From: an uncultured Alphaproteobacteria bacterium
GTDB lineage: Bacteria > Pseudomonadota > Alphaproteobacteria > HIMB59
Length of the DNA stretch: 64,000 bases
Direction of reading: 5' to 3'
NCBI GenBank assembly: GCA_902526965.1
Contig: CABZMT010000005.1
Span: 1-64,000, forward strand
This document shows, one piece after another, positions 1 to 8,837 of this stretch (position 1 is the stretch's first letter; every line of letters begins with the position of its first letter). Under the pieces are notes generated by a model. The model was not told the origin of the DNA. It was given only the letters and a program-made list of their open reading frames with translations, and did not search any database. The translations under genes and the position numbers were made by a program.

Positions 1-701
1 TTATCATTGTAATGAACAATACTATGAATGAAAGCTTCCTTTGAAATAAGAAAATTAATTTTGTTTAAAGGAATATTATAAATATATGAAAGTTCATATA
101 TTTCCAAAATCTTATTAATGAAGTTGGATGAGTCGATTAAATTATTTTTACCCATTTTCCACTTTGGATGGGATAGGACTAACTTTGAATTAACATTATT
201 TAAATTTAATTTCTTGTTAAAATAAAAAGGACCACCAGAGGCTGTTATATATACTTTTAGGATATTATTTTTATTTATATTTGAATTAATTAAAGAAAAA
301 TGTTCAGAATCAAGGGGTATAAAAGTATTTTTAGTCTTATTTATTTTGGACTGAAGAATTGAACCTCCAGCAATTATCATTTCTTTGTTCGCAATTGCTA
401 TAACAGATCTTTTATTAAACTTTAAAAAATGATTAAGATAAGTCAATGAAAGACTTCCGTAATCTAAAAAATATAAAACATGTATTTTTTCTTCAAGTAA
501 TTTTAAAAATTTAAATCTTTCAATGGAATTATTTAAAACAAATGATTTATTAATATTGTATTTGTTTTTTTGATTATTTAATTTTTTATAATTCCTATAA
601 CAAGTGGCTCCATAAATTGGTATGGAATATTTATTAGTAAAATTTAAAAGTTTAGTTCCAAGTTTACCTGTTGAACCTACAATTACTATCTTAATGCTCA
701 T
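1..701 (-). CDS. dxr: 1-deoxy-D-xylulose 5-phosphate reductoisomerase, N-terminal part (runs off window)
   Basis: Second step of the non-mevalonate isoprenoid pathway: NADPH-dependent conversion of DXP to MEP. About 233 codons are visible; the C-terminus lies beyond base 1. Seen: an N-terminal nucleotide-binding GSTGKLG, ANKEMIIAGG, the metal/substrate motif PLDSEHFSL, TASGGPF, HPKWKMGKNNLIDSS and IHSIVHYND, all matching conserved Dxr blocks in order. The ATG overlaps the cdsA stop as ATGA, so it is translationally coupled. The sequence is rather divergent (GKLG where GSIG is usual) but the catalytic DSEH is intact. It is the last visible gene of the rpsB operon and follows uppS and cdsA, which also serve isoprenoid and lipid synthesis. 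Confidence 0.9.
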   Translation of the reverse strand, partial: MSIKIVIVGSTGKLGTKLLNFTNKYSIPIYGATCYRNYKKLNNQKNKYNINKSFVLNNSIERFKFLKLLEEKIHVLYFLDYGSLSLTYLNHFLKFNKRSVIAIANKEMIIAGGSILQSKINKTKNTFIPLDSEHFSLINSNINKNNILKVYITASGGPFYFNKKLNLNNVNSKLVLSHPKWKMGKNNLIDSSNFINKILEIYELSYIYNIPLNKINFLISKEAFIHSIVHYND

Positions 702-1426
702 ATTGAATAAACTAAGTAGACTTGAAAAATAATTGCAACAAAAAACATACTATCTAGTCTATCAAGAATACCTCCATGGCTAGCTAATAATAAAGAAAAG
801 TCTTTGATATTTAAGTATCTTTTAATAAAAGAGAAAAAAATATCACCAATAAATAAAAAAACAGAAATAAACATAGATATGAAAATTTCAAAATTAAAAA
901 ATAACAGAAGCAATGTAGAAGCAATGAAAGAAATTGATGTTCCAGACCAAGTCTTTTTTGGACTTATATTTGGTAAAATGAGAGGACCTTTTAAATATCT
1001 ACCGGAGATATAAGCAATTGTATCATTAAAAAAGGAAACAAGTATTAATAAATAAAAAATATTTCTATCAATATTTACAATATAAAAAAGTATAATACAG
1101 AAAATGTATAATGATAAAATAAATAATTCTTTTCTATATTTGCTTGAAAAGCAAATACACGAAACAATAATAAATTGAAAAATAAATAAATTTTGAAATG
1201 AATGAAATGAAAAAAAAGATAAAGAGAATAAGACGATAACTGTTAAAGAGATAAGAAAGTAATTGCTTGAGATTCTTATATAATATAAATCGTAACTTAT
1301 AAGACTTACTAAAATTAAAATTAGTAGTAGATCTAAATTAATAAAATAAAATATTAAAACTGTAAGTATTAAAAGAGAACCAATAAATAGTCTGTTTAAA
1401 TTACTAGAGACCAAACTTTCTCTCAA
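698..1426 (-). CDS. cdsA: Phosphatidate cytidylyltransferase (CDP-diglyceride synthase)
   Basis: Makes CDP-diacylglycerol from phosphatidate and CTP in the inner membrane, the branch point of phospholipid synthesis. The 242-residue protein is mostly hydrophobic with several membrane segments. Its C-terminal half carries ISPKKTWSG and GDIFFSFIKR followed by HGGILDRLDSMFF, the CdsA signature; the usual ES after GD is replaced by FF. The start used is TTG at 1426, overlapping uppS by 23 bases; a second TTG four codons downstream is equally possible. It lies between uppS and dxr as in most Alphaproteobacteria. Confidence 0.88.
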   Translation of the reverse strand: MRESLVSSNLNRLFIGSLLILTVLIFYFINLDLLLILILVSLISYDLYYIRISSNYFLISLTVIVLFSLSFFSFHSFQNLFIFQFIIVSCICFSSKYRKELFILSLYIFCIILFYIVNIDRNIFYLLILVSFFNDTIAYISGRYLKGPLILPNISPKKTWSGTSISFIASTLLLLFFNFEIFISMFISVFLFIGDIFFSFIKRYLNIKDFSLLLASHGGILDRLDSMFFVAIIFQVYLVYSI

Positions 1427-2066
1427 TTGAATTGTAATTTATAAATATTTTAGACAAATCATTTTTATTTAATTCAGGCCATAATTTTTTTAAAAAATAT
1501 AGTTCAGTGAATGTTAATTTATATAATAAAAAATCGCTAAGTCTATTATAACCACCTGTTCTAATTAAAATATCAGGATCTGGAATACCTTTTGTCATAA
1601 GTAAACTATCAAACTTTGAATGATTATTAGTATATTTCAGCGATGCTTGTTCAATATCGGCCTTACCACTATAATTAATATAAATTAATAAGTATTTTTT
1701 ATGAACTTTATTTAATTGCTCTAATTCATCAATTTTATTATTTATTTGTTTACTTAAAAATTTTCTATCTCCAATAAACTTTATATTAAATTTATATTTT
1801 TTTTCTTCCTCTATAACTTTATTTAAAAATTCAGAAAGTATTTTTTTTAAAGTAGATATCAAATTTTGAGACCTACTTAAATTATTTTTAGATAGAGCAA
1901 AAGCAGAAATATATTTAGCATTAGTATTATCAAATATAAAATTTGATAAGTTAATTAGTGTGTTTGCCCCTTTTTTATAACCGTTGTATTTATTATAATT
2001 GTTTTTTTTTAACCATCTATTATTACCATCCATAATAAATGCAATATGGTTTAATATATTTTTCAA
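1404..2066 (-). CDS. uppS: Isoprenyl transferase (undecaprenyl diphosphate synthase family)
   Basis: Condenses isopentenyl diphosphate onto farnesyl diphosphate to make the C55 carrier lipid for peptidoglycan. Seen: FIMDGNNRW with the catalytic Asp (Asp13), RTGGYNRLSDFLLY, and TELYFLKKLWPEL with the metal-binding Glu. At 220 residues it is slightly short for the family. The conserved His of the GHRAGA motif is Tyr30 here, and the usual SSENW reads SKNNL, so the active-site rim is divergent. The start is TTG at 2066, two bases after the frr stop, with no obvious Shine-Dalgarno. Family assignment is firm; exact chain length cannot be read. Confidence 0.88.
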   Translation of the reverse strand: MKNILNHIAFIMDGNNRWLKKNNYNKYNGYKKGANTLINLSNFIFDNTNAKYISAFALSKNNLSRSQNLISTLKKILSEFLNKVIEEEKKYKFNIKFIGDRKFLSKQINNKIDELEQLNKVHKKYLLIYINYSGKADIEQASLKYTNNHSKFDSLLMTKGIPDPDILIRTGGYNRLSDFLLYKLTFTELYFLKKLWPELNKNDLSKIFINYNSIERKFGL

Positions 2067-2068
2067 AA

Positions 2069-2620
2069 TTAAACTTTTAGAATTTCAGACTCTTTTAAAA
2101 CTGATAAATTTTCAATTTCTTTTATAGAAATGTCAGTAATTTTTTGAATTTCATCTTGAAATCTTTTACTCTCATCAATTGAAATTAATTTTTCTTTTTC
2201 AAGATTTTTTATTTCATCGAGAAATTTTCTTCTAATACCTCTGACAGAGATTTTAAATTTTTCAGATATTTCAGAAATAATTTTCACTAATTCTTTTCTT
2301 CTTTCAGCAGTTAACTCAGGAAATTTTAAAAGTATATTAGTTCCATCGGTTTGGGGGTTTACACCAAGGTTTGAGTCTAAAATAGTTTTTTCTATAGTTT
2401 TGACTAAAGATGGATCCCAAATATTTACATTTAAAGTCATATTATCTATGTTGTTCACATTTGAAAGTTGAGTTAAGGGTGTCTTTGACCCATAACTATC
2501 AACAACAATAGTTTTAAGTATGTCTGGAGAAACTCTCCCAGTTCTAATATTTTTAAGTTCACTAGAAAAAGCATTGATACTTGATTGCATTTCAAAAGAA
2601 CATTTATCTTTATTAAACAT
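2069..2620 (-). CDS. frr: Ribosome recycling factor
   Basis: Splits the post-termination ribosome together with EF-G. The 183-residue length is standard. Seen: the N-terminal helix ending LKNIRTGRVSPDIL, the central beta domain with WDPSLVKTIEKTI, and the C-terminal triple-helix segment LTAERRKELVKIISE and VRGIRRKFLDEIK, all typical RRF blocks. Its ATG overlaps the pyrH stop by one base (TAATG), so translation is coupled. The pyrH-frr-uppS order is the usual alphaproteobacterial arrangement. Confidence 0.97.
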   Translation of the reverse strand: MFNKDKCSFEMQSSINAFSSELKNIRTGRVSPDILKTIVVDSYGSKTPLTQLSNVNNIDNMTLNVNIWDPSLVKTIEKTILDSNLGVNPQTDGTNILLKFPELTAERRKELVKIISEISEKFKISVRGIRRKFLDEIKNLEKEKLISIDESKRFQDEIQKITDISIKEIENLSVLKESEILKV

Positions 2621-3330
2621 TATTTGGTCTCTTTAATAATTGAGTATGAACCCTTGCCTTCTACAATATCTAATATATTAGAGCTTTTTAATATAGAAAA
2701 AATGATAATAGGAAGGGATCTATCCTTTGCCAAGCTTATAGCAGTTGCATCCATGACTTCAATATCTTTATTCAAATAATCAGAGTAAGAAATTTGTGAT
2801 ATTTTTTTTGCATCAGAATTGTTAACTGGATCTTTGTTATATATACCGTCTACTTTTGTGCCTTTTAAAATAATATCAGACTTCATTTCTGAAGCTCTAA
2901 GTACAGCAGCTGTATCTGTCGAGAAGAAAGGATTACCTGTACCTGAAGCAAAAATTACAACGCGATTTTTTTCTAAATGATTTGATGCTTTATTTTTGAT
3001 GTAAGGCTCTGCTACTCTATTAATACTTATAGCAGTCATAACTCTGGACTCTACACCTATTTTTTTAAGATTAGATTGTAAAGCTAAAGAATTTATTACA
3101 GTGCCTAACATGCCCATGTAATCTGAAGTAACTCTATCAACTACACCATTTGAAAAAGATGAACCTCTAATAAAGTTTCCTCCACCCAAAACAATAGAAA
3201 TTTTTAATTTCTTAGATTGAAGTTTTTTTATACTTTTAGAAAGATCATTGAGAATGTCAAAATCAAAACCTTGTTCATTTAATCCTGCTAAAGACTCCCC
3301 AGATATCTTTAGCATGATATTTTTATACAT
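2620..3330 (-). CDS. pyrH: UMP kinase
   Basis: Bacterial hexameric UMP kinase of the amino-acid kinase family; converts UMP to UDP in pyrimidine nucleotide synthesis. The 236-residue length is standard. Seen: LKISGESLAG at the N-terminus (ATP phosphate binding), VLGGGNFIRG, the TGNPFFSTDTAA motif for UMP binding, LKGTKVDGIYNKDP, and EVMDATAISLAKD. It starts with ATG four bases after the tsf stop and overlaps frr by one base. Confidence 0.97.
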   Translation of the reverse strand: MYKNIMLKISGESLAGLNEQGFDFDILNDLSKSIKKLQSKKLKISIVLGGGNFIRGSSFSNGVVDRVTSDYMGMLGTVINSLALQSNLKKIGVESRVMTAISINRVAEPYIKNKASNHLEKNRVVIFASGTGNPFFSTDTAAVLRASEMKSDIILKGTKVDGIYNKDPVNNSDAKKISQISYSDYLNKDIEVMDATAISLAKDRSLPIIIFSILKSSNILDIVEGKGSYSIIKETK

Positions 3331-3334
3331 TTAC

Positions 3335-4207
3335 TTAAATAGTATATAAATCCATTGAAGTGATGTTAAGTTTTATATTATTATTTTTTGAAATTTCATT
3401 AAGAAATAAACTTACACTCTTCTTTGGATCTGTTATTAATGCTTGGCCTAAAAGAGTATTTTCTTTTAAAAATTTATTTAATTTTCCCTGAATAATTTGA
3501 TCTTTTTTGTCATCAGGTACGTTATTTAATTGTTTCAAAATTATATCTTTTTCATCTTGTAAAGTTTTTGGATTTATAGAACTTTCATCAATGCCCATTG
3601 GCTTCATTGCAGAAATTTGCATAGCAATTAACTTTAAATCATCAACTAGTTTTAATGCAGTGTCTTTATCATCTGTAGAAATTTCAACTACCGATCCTAT
3701 TTTAGAGCAATTAGAATTATATTTATTGTGAAGATAACTGATGAAAATTGATTTTTCAGAATTATATTTTTTGTAAGAAACAACTTGGATATTTTCGCCA
3801 ATCTTAGAAATTAAATCTGTAAGACAATCATTAAAATTTTTATCATTTATTTTTAAATCAACTAAATTTTCATCAGTTCCATGATCATTAATATTTTCAT
3901 TATCATGTATTGCTTTTGATAAGGTTTTAGCAAAATCTAAGAAATCATCATTTTTTGCTACAAAATCAGTTTCACATTTGATCTTACAAACAGTAAAGTC
4001 TGTGTATGATTCATTATTATAAAATGAAACAACACCTTCGTTTGTTTCTCTATCTTGTTTCTTTTGCGCTTTTAAAATTCCTTTTTCTCTGAGCCATTTT
4101 ACTGATGCATCAATATCATTATTATTTTCTGATAATGCTTTTTTGCAATCAACAATTCCACTCCCGGTGGCATCTCTTAGATTTTTGATTAGTTCCATAC
4201 TACTCAT
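3335..4207 (-). CDS. tsf: Elongation factor Ts
   Basis: Nucleotide exchange factor for EF-Tu. I chose the ATG at 4207 (290 residues) over a GTG at 4243 because homologues begin right at this point, with MSSMELIKNLRDATGSGIVD matching the UBA domain, and the upstream extension would sit inside rpsB. Seen: DCKKALSENNNDIDASVKWL, LREKGI, CKIKCETDFVAKNDDF and MQISAMKP, the family hallmarks. A GGAAAG about ten bases upstream can serve as ribosome binding site. It follows rpsB by one base, so the two are cotranscribed. Confidence 0.96.
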   Translation of the reverse strand: MSSMELIKNLRDATGSGIVDCKKALSENNNDIDASVKWLREKGILKAQKKQDRETNEGVVSFYNNESYTDFTVCKIKCETDFVAKNDDFLDFAKTLSKAIHDNENINDHGTDENLVDLKINDKNFNDCLTDLISKIGENIQVVSYKKYNSEKSIFISYLHNKYNSNCSKIGSVVEISTDDKDTALKLVDDLKLIAMQISAMKPMGIDESSINPKTLQDEKDIILKQLNNVPDDKKDQIIQGKLNKFLKENTLLGQALITDPKKSVSLFLNEISKNNNIKLNITSMDLYTI

Positions 4208-4208
4208 T

Positions 4209-4913
4209 TTAAGTTGTGCTTTCCGTTGATGAGGTATCTTCACTGGAAACTAGTACTTTTTTAAAATTATCAAGAATAAATTGAACAGATTTAACGCCAT
4301 CATCATTTGCGGGTATAGGGTAATCAATTAAGTCTGGGTCACAATTAGTGTCCACAATACCAATAATTGGTATTCCTAATTTTTTAGCCTCTAAAACAGC
4401 AATATGTTCTCGGTTTGTATCAATAATAAAAATTATGTCTGGTGTTGATTTCATTTCAACAATTCCACCCAATGTCTTATCTAATCTAATCTTCTTTTTT
4501 TCTATATCTGATAATTCCTTTTTAGTAAAAACTGTATCTTCAGTGTTTAAAATATTTTCATAGTTATTAAGAGTGTTAATAGAATTCTTAACAGTGTTCC
4601 AATTAGTAATCATACCCCCTAACCATCTAAAATTGACAAAATAATTGCTAGTTTCTTTTGCAATGTTCTCAACAATCTCACTATGTTGTTTTTTGGTAGA
4701 AACAAATAAAAATTTTTTTTTATTTTTTGATGATTCATGAGCAAACTTTAAAGCATTCTCTAATAAAGGAAGAGATTTTCTTAAATCTAGTATGTGTGTG
4801 CCATTTTTTTCGCCATAAATAAATTTATCCATTTTTGGATTCCATCTTTTTTTATTGTGGCCAAAGTGAGAACCATTTTTTAATAGATCCTCTAGTGATA
4901 TTTCTATATTCAT
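4209..4913 (-). CDS. rpsB: 30S ribosomal protein S2
   Basis: Small-subunit ribosomal protein of 234 residues. Seen: FGHNKKRWNPKM at the N-terminus, IHILDLRK-like segment (GTHILDLRKSLPLL), FVNFRWLGGMITNW, LGGIVEMKSTPD, IDTNREHIAVLEA, and GIPIIGIVDTNCDPD with IPANDDGVKS, the usual S2 signatures. It has a short Ser/Thr-rich tail. A GGAGG Shine-Dalgarno lies six bases before the ATG and is part of a structured leader (4,914-4,980). It is the first gene of the rpsB-tsf-pyrH-frr-uppS-cdsA-dxr operon. Confidence 0.97.
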   Translation of the reverse strand: MNIEISLEDLLKNGSHFGHNKKRWNPKMDKFIYGEKNGTHILDLRKSLPLLENALKFAHESSKNKKKFLFVSTKKQHSEIVENIAKETSNYFVNFRWLGGMITNWNTVKNSINTLNNYENILNTEDTVFTKKELSDIEKKKIRLDKTLGGIVEMKSTPDIIFIIDTNREHIAVLEAKKLGIPIIGIVDTNCDPDLIDYPIPANDDGVKSVQFILDNFKKVLVSSEDTSSTESTT

Positions 4914-4980
4914 TTTGCCTCCGGTTAAGCTTTAGTTAACAGAAAGGAAACCATAAAGGCACCGGATGACTGTTAACCTG
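4914..4980 (-). promoter_or_regulatory. Probable structured rpsB leader (S2 autoregulation element)
   Basis: In the transcript, GTTAACAG (4,977-4,970) and CTGTTAAC (4,942-4,935) form a perfect 8-bp stem with a 27-base loop. The loop contains CCGGT (4,965-4,961), the exact complement of ACCGG (4,925-4,921), which overlaps the Shine-Dalgarno GGAGG of rpsB. This gives a pseudoknot that could hide the ribosome binding site. Leaders with which S2 represses its own rpsB-tsf mRNA are known in other Proteobacteria. That this is one is inference from position and structure. Confidence 0.6.
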
Positions 4981-5022
4981 TTTTTTTTGATGTTTTAAAG
5001 GATAAAAAGCAATAATCAAGGG

Positions 5023-8000
5023 TTAATTCAAAGAAATATTTAATATTTTGTTATCATTATAAACCCGAATACTATTGAAATTAGCTGTTTTATCTAGATC
5101 CAAAAGCTCTTGGTAGGATATATGTCTAATTTGTTTTATTAAATCTTCATCTTCTACAATTAATAAATTTTCAATATTAATATTATAAAAGTCATTTTTA
5201 ATAACTGATTTGATCTTGGCTTTTATATATTTTGTATGTAAAGATCTAATATCAAAATTATCATTAAATAGTCTCAACTCAAAAAAACCACTCTCATTAA
5301 TAACATTTAAAAGAATGTATCTCTTGCCATTCTTAGTTGTTTTGTATTGAGCTTTTACAACATAAAAATAAAAATCATCTAAAAATTCATGCTTAGTATC
5401 AATTTTTTCCTTAAAAGAAGAATGATTAAGATTCATTAATATTTTTGTTTGTTTTTTTTGAGAATAAAGAAAACCATAGCTTTCAAATTCTGCTTTAATT
5501 TGATCAATAACTGCATAGTCTTTTTTAAGAAGAAATTGTTTATCTGACAAGTCGTTAAATAAGGTTGCACCAGATTTCTTTTGAATAATATTTTCTACAT
5601 TAGCAAATAGCTTTGAAATATCTAAATGAAGTGTATTTAAAGAATTTGATAATATAAGTTTTTCTATTTGTCTTTTGTTTAGAACTGATCTAGAAAGCCT
5701 ACTATTAAAATCAGACAAAGACATAAATTTACCATTAGTATTTCTTTCAGTAACTAATTCTTTCATGGAGTCTTCACCCACTCCCTTTAAAGCTGCTAAA
5801 CCATAAATAATTTTATCCTCTTGAACAGTAAATTTATAATCAGAATAATTTATATCGGGAGGTAATATTTTTAAATCTAGTTCATTAATTTCATTTAGTA
5901 TTACAAAAATCTTATCAGGATTATTTAATGAATTGTTTAAAAGTTCACAATAAAACTCTTTAGGGAAATGTGCTTTTAAATAAGCAGTATAATAAGTAAT
6001 AAATGCATAAGCAGCTGCATGACTTTTATTAAAGCCATATTCTGCAAATTTCTCTATTAAAGAAAATAGTTTTTCTGCATCTTTAGCTCTTATTTTTTTA
6101 TTTACTGCACCTTTTATAAAATTGTCTTTTTGACTCATCAAATCTGATTTAATTTTTTTTCCAATTGCTCTTCTCAATAAGTCTGCCTGTCCAAGTGTGT
6201 ATCCAGATATTACCTGTGCTATTTTCATTATTTGCTCTTGATAAACTATAATTCCATATGTTTCCTTTAAAATTGGTTCTAGTAAAGGATGATCATAATT
6301 GATCTCCTCTTCTCCTTTTTTTCTTTTAATGAAACTATCTATGAATTGCATTGGGCCAGGTCTATTCAAAGCCAACACAGCTATAATCTCTTCTAAATTA
6401 GTTGGTTTAAGTTTAATTAGAGTGTCAACCATCGCAGCACTCTCAACTTGAAATACACCACATGTATAGCCCTTACTTAATAGCTTAAACGTTTTTTCAT
6501 CATTTAAAGGAATTTCAGTGAGATCAATAGAGACATTATTTATTTTTTTTATTAATTTAAGAGTTTCATCGATGATAGTAAGATTAGCCAATCCCAAAAA
6601 ATCAAATTTCAATAAACCTGCTTTTTCACAGTCTTTCATATTAAATTGCGTAGCCATAATTTCAGATTCATCATCTTTGAAAAGAGGGATATTACCGTAA
6701 AGTTTATCGGAAGAAATAATTATGCCAGCAGCGTGTGTAGATACATTTCGTAATGCACCTTCCATAGACTCGGCTTTGTCCATCATTGGTGAATTAGCTA
6801 AATCACCCAATTGATCAGTATGATTAGCCTTTAATTCGCTAATACTTAAAGGGTGGACAGGATTATAAGGAATTTTATTTACCATTCTCTCTACTTCAGA
6901 ATATGGAACACCCTCAACCCTACCAATATCTTTTAGTATACCTCTTGAAATCATAGATCCAAAAGTGATTATTTGAGCAACATTTTGAAAACCATATTTT
7001 TTTTGAACATACTCTATAACTTCGTCTCTCCTAGATTTACAAAAATCAATATCAAAATCAGGCATTGAGACTCTATCAGGGTTTAAAAATCTTTCAAAAA
7101 GGAGTCCAAATTGAATTGGATCAACATCTGTGATTAATAAAGACCAAGCAACAATTGAACCAGCACCAGAACCTCTACCTGGTCCTACAGGAATTGAATT
7201 AGATTTAGCCCATCTGATAAAATCACTAACAATAAGGAAGTAGCCAGAAAACTTCATTTTAATAATCACATTTAATTCATATTCAAGTCTATCTCTATAA
7301 ATTTTAGATTGATGATTAAACTCCTCAATTGATTTATTTGAAATTATTTTTTTTAATCTTAAATCAAGGCCACTTCTAGATTGTTTTATAATCTCTTTAT
7401 CTTCATCAGAGTCTAAGTCTGATTTAAAATTTGGAAGAGTTATTTTTTTTTCCTCAATTAAAAATTTTATTTTATTTGAAATTAAATTTGAATTTTGAAT
7501 TAATTGACTGAATTTGTCAATATTTTGATGAGATTGCGTCAAAGAATAATTATTTTTTAATTTGAATGATGTATTTTGAAGATACTCACCATTTTTTAAA
7601 CAATGTAAAATTTTAATTGCATCAAAGTCTTTATCTTGTTTGTAAAAGCTAAAAGATGATAGAAAACAATTAATATTACATTTTTGAGATATTTCATTTA
7701 ATAATTTATTATCAAGATTTTCGTCTAACTCAAAATAAATATCACTATTAAACAATTTTTTTAATGTATTAATTTCATCAAAAATTAGCTTCAAATTATT
7801 TTTATTAATATTTATGTCTTCAAAATAACTATATAAACCTCCCAAAATTAAGATATTTCCATCAGAGAAATCTTTGATATTTTTTAAGGATAATTGAAAA
7901 TCATTTTCCGTATTTATTTTTGTAGATAAAATATTTAAATTTTTAAAACCATTTTCATTTTTAGAGAGAATAGTAAGACGAGAGTTATTTTTTAATATTG

Positions 8001-8208
8001 ATAAATAATCAACATCTAAACCTATAATTGGTTGAATACCTTTTTTTTGACATTTTATTGAAAATTCTAGTACGCCCGATAATAATTTATAGTCTGTTAA
8101 TGCTATAGCTGGTAATTTTTCTTTTTCTGCAAAGTTTACAAGATCATCAATTTTTATATTTGACTCACAAATAGAATAATTAGAGTAATTTCTTAGTGGT
8201 ATCAGCAT
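5023..8208 (-). CDS. dnaE: DNA polymerase III alpha subunit
   Basis: Replicative polymerase (1,061 residues; shorter than the roughly 1,150 usual). Order seen: degenerate PHP domain (about 1-270), palm with PVGPGRGSGAGSIVAWSL and the catalytic MPDFDIDF near residue 380, third Asp in LKFDFLGLANLTIID near 533, fingers with RPGPMQFID, YQEQIM and the GFNKSHAAAYAF block, helix-hairpin-helix around GLAALKGVGEDSM, and a C-terminal OB fold. The PHP HLRVHS motif is replaced by PLRNYS, removing two metal-binding histidines. The ATG at 8208 overlaps the lolD stop by seven bases. Last gene of the long nuo to dnaE run. Confidence 0.96.
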   Translation of the reverse strand: MLIPLRNYSNYSICESNIKIDDLVNFAEKEKLPAIALTDYKLLSGVLEFSIKCQKKGIQPIIGLDVDYLSILKNNSRLTILSKNENGFKNLNILSTKINTENDFQLSLKNIKDFSDGNILILGGLYSYFEDININKNNLKLIFDEINTLKKLFNSDIYFELDENLDNKLLNEISQKCNINCFLSSFSFYKQDKDFDAIKILHCLKNGEYLQNTSFKLKNNYSLTQSHQNIDKFSQLIQNSNLISNKIKFLIEEKKITLPNFKSDLDSDEDKEIIKQSRSGLDLRLKKIISNKSIEEFNHQSKIYRDRLEYELNVIIKMKFSGYFLIVSDFIRWAKSNSIPVGPGRGSGAGSIVAWSLLITDVDPIQFGLLFERFLNPDRVSMPDFDIDFCKSRRDEVIEYVQKKYGFQNVAQIITFGSMISRGILKDIGRVEGVPYSEVERMVNKIPYNPVHPLSISELKANHTDQLGDLANSPMMDKAESMEGALRNVSTHAAGIIISSDKLYGNIPLFKDDESEIMATQFNMKDCEKAGLLKFDFLGLANLTIIDETLKLIKKINNVSIDLTEIPLNDEKTFKLLSKGYTCGVFQVESAAMVDTLIKLKPTNLEEIIAVLALNRPGPMQFIDSFIKRKKGEEEINYDHPLLEPILKETYGIIVYQEQIMKIAQVISGYTLGQADLLRRAIGKKIKSDLMSQKDNFIKGAVNKKIRAKDAEKLFSLIEKFAEYGFNKSHAAAYAFITYYTAYLKAHFPKEFYCELLNNSLNNPDKIFVILNEINELDLKILPPDINYSDYKFTVQEDKIIYGLAALKGVGEDSMKELVTERNTNGKFMSLSDFNSRLSRSVLNKRQIEKLILSNSLNTLHLDISKLFANVENIIQKKSGATLFNDLSDKQFLLKKDYAVIDQIKAEFESYGFLYSQKKQTKILMNLNHSSFKEKIDTKHEFLDDFYFYVVKAQYKTTKNGKRYILLNVINESGFFELRLFNDNFDIRSLHTKYIKAKIKSVIKNDFYNINIENLLIVEDEDLIKQIRHISYQELLDLDKTANFNSIRVYNDNKILNISLN

Positions 8209-8837
8209 TCTTTAATAGATTTATTATCTAATGTATAAGATTTATCAAATAAAGGTTTAAATGAAATATCATGGCTTGCTATTATTGTTGATAAATTGAA
8301 TTTTCTAGAGCTGCTCAAAATAAGATCTATTACTAATTTTGCATTTTCTTTATCTAAGTAACTTGTTGGTTCATCTGCTATTAAAAGCTTAGGATTATTT
8401 ACTAAAGATCGAGCAACACAAACTCTTTGTTTTTGACCATTTGATAATTGATTTGGATATTTAAGTTTTAAATCAGCCATTTCAAAATAATCTAAAATAT
8501 TTTCAATTTTAGTAGTGTCATTACTTTTAAGTTTTATATTATCAAAGATATTAAGCTCAGATATTAAATAGTGATCTTGAAAAATTATACCAATGTCATC
8601 TTTAAGTAGCTCAAAAGGATTTTTAACTAAATTTCCATTAAAATAAACTTTACCAGTGTCTGAGTTATCTAATCCAGAGATTAAGTTTAATAATGTTGAT
8701 TTTCCGCATCCGGAGGGTCCAAATAAAAATATATTTTGGTTATGTTCTACTGTCAGATTTAATTGATCAATTACTTGAAAACTTCCAACCCTTGATATGT
8801 AAGATTTAGAAATATTTTTTAACTCTAATAAACTCAT
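8202..8837 (-). CDS. lolD: Lipoprotein-releasing ABC transporter ATPase
   Basis: ATPase of the LolCDE-type machine that extracts outer-membrane lipoproteins from the inner membrane. 211 residues. Seen: Walker A GPSGCGKST (about 40-48), Q-loop IIFQDHYLI, ABC signature LSNGQKQRV, Walker B LLIADEPTSYLD, and the H-loop ASHD. The ATG overlaps the lolC stop as ATGA. The adjacent permease gene and the alphaproteobacterial proS-lolC-lolD-dnaE order support the assignment over other MacB-like ATPases. Confidence 0.93.
   Translation of the reverse strand: MSLLELKNISKSYISRVGSFQVIDQLNLTVEHNQNIFLFGPSGCGKSTLLNLISGLDNSDTGKVYFNGNLVKNPFELLKDDIGIIFQDHYLISELNIFDNIKLKSNDTTKIENILDYFEMADLKLKYPNQLSNGQKQRVCVARSLVNNPKLLIADEPTSYLDKENAKLVIDLILSSSRKFNLSTIIASHDISFKPLFDKSYTLDNKSIKEC

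Noticed and set aside
4208-4243. Longer EF-Ts starting at GTG 4,243
   Set aside because: The extra 12 residues (KIPHQRKAQLK) are unlike the family and read out of frame inside rpsB; ATG at 4,207 matches homologues.
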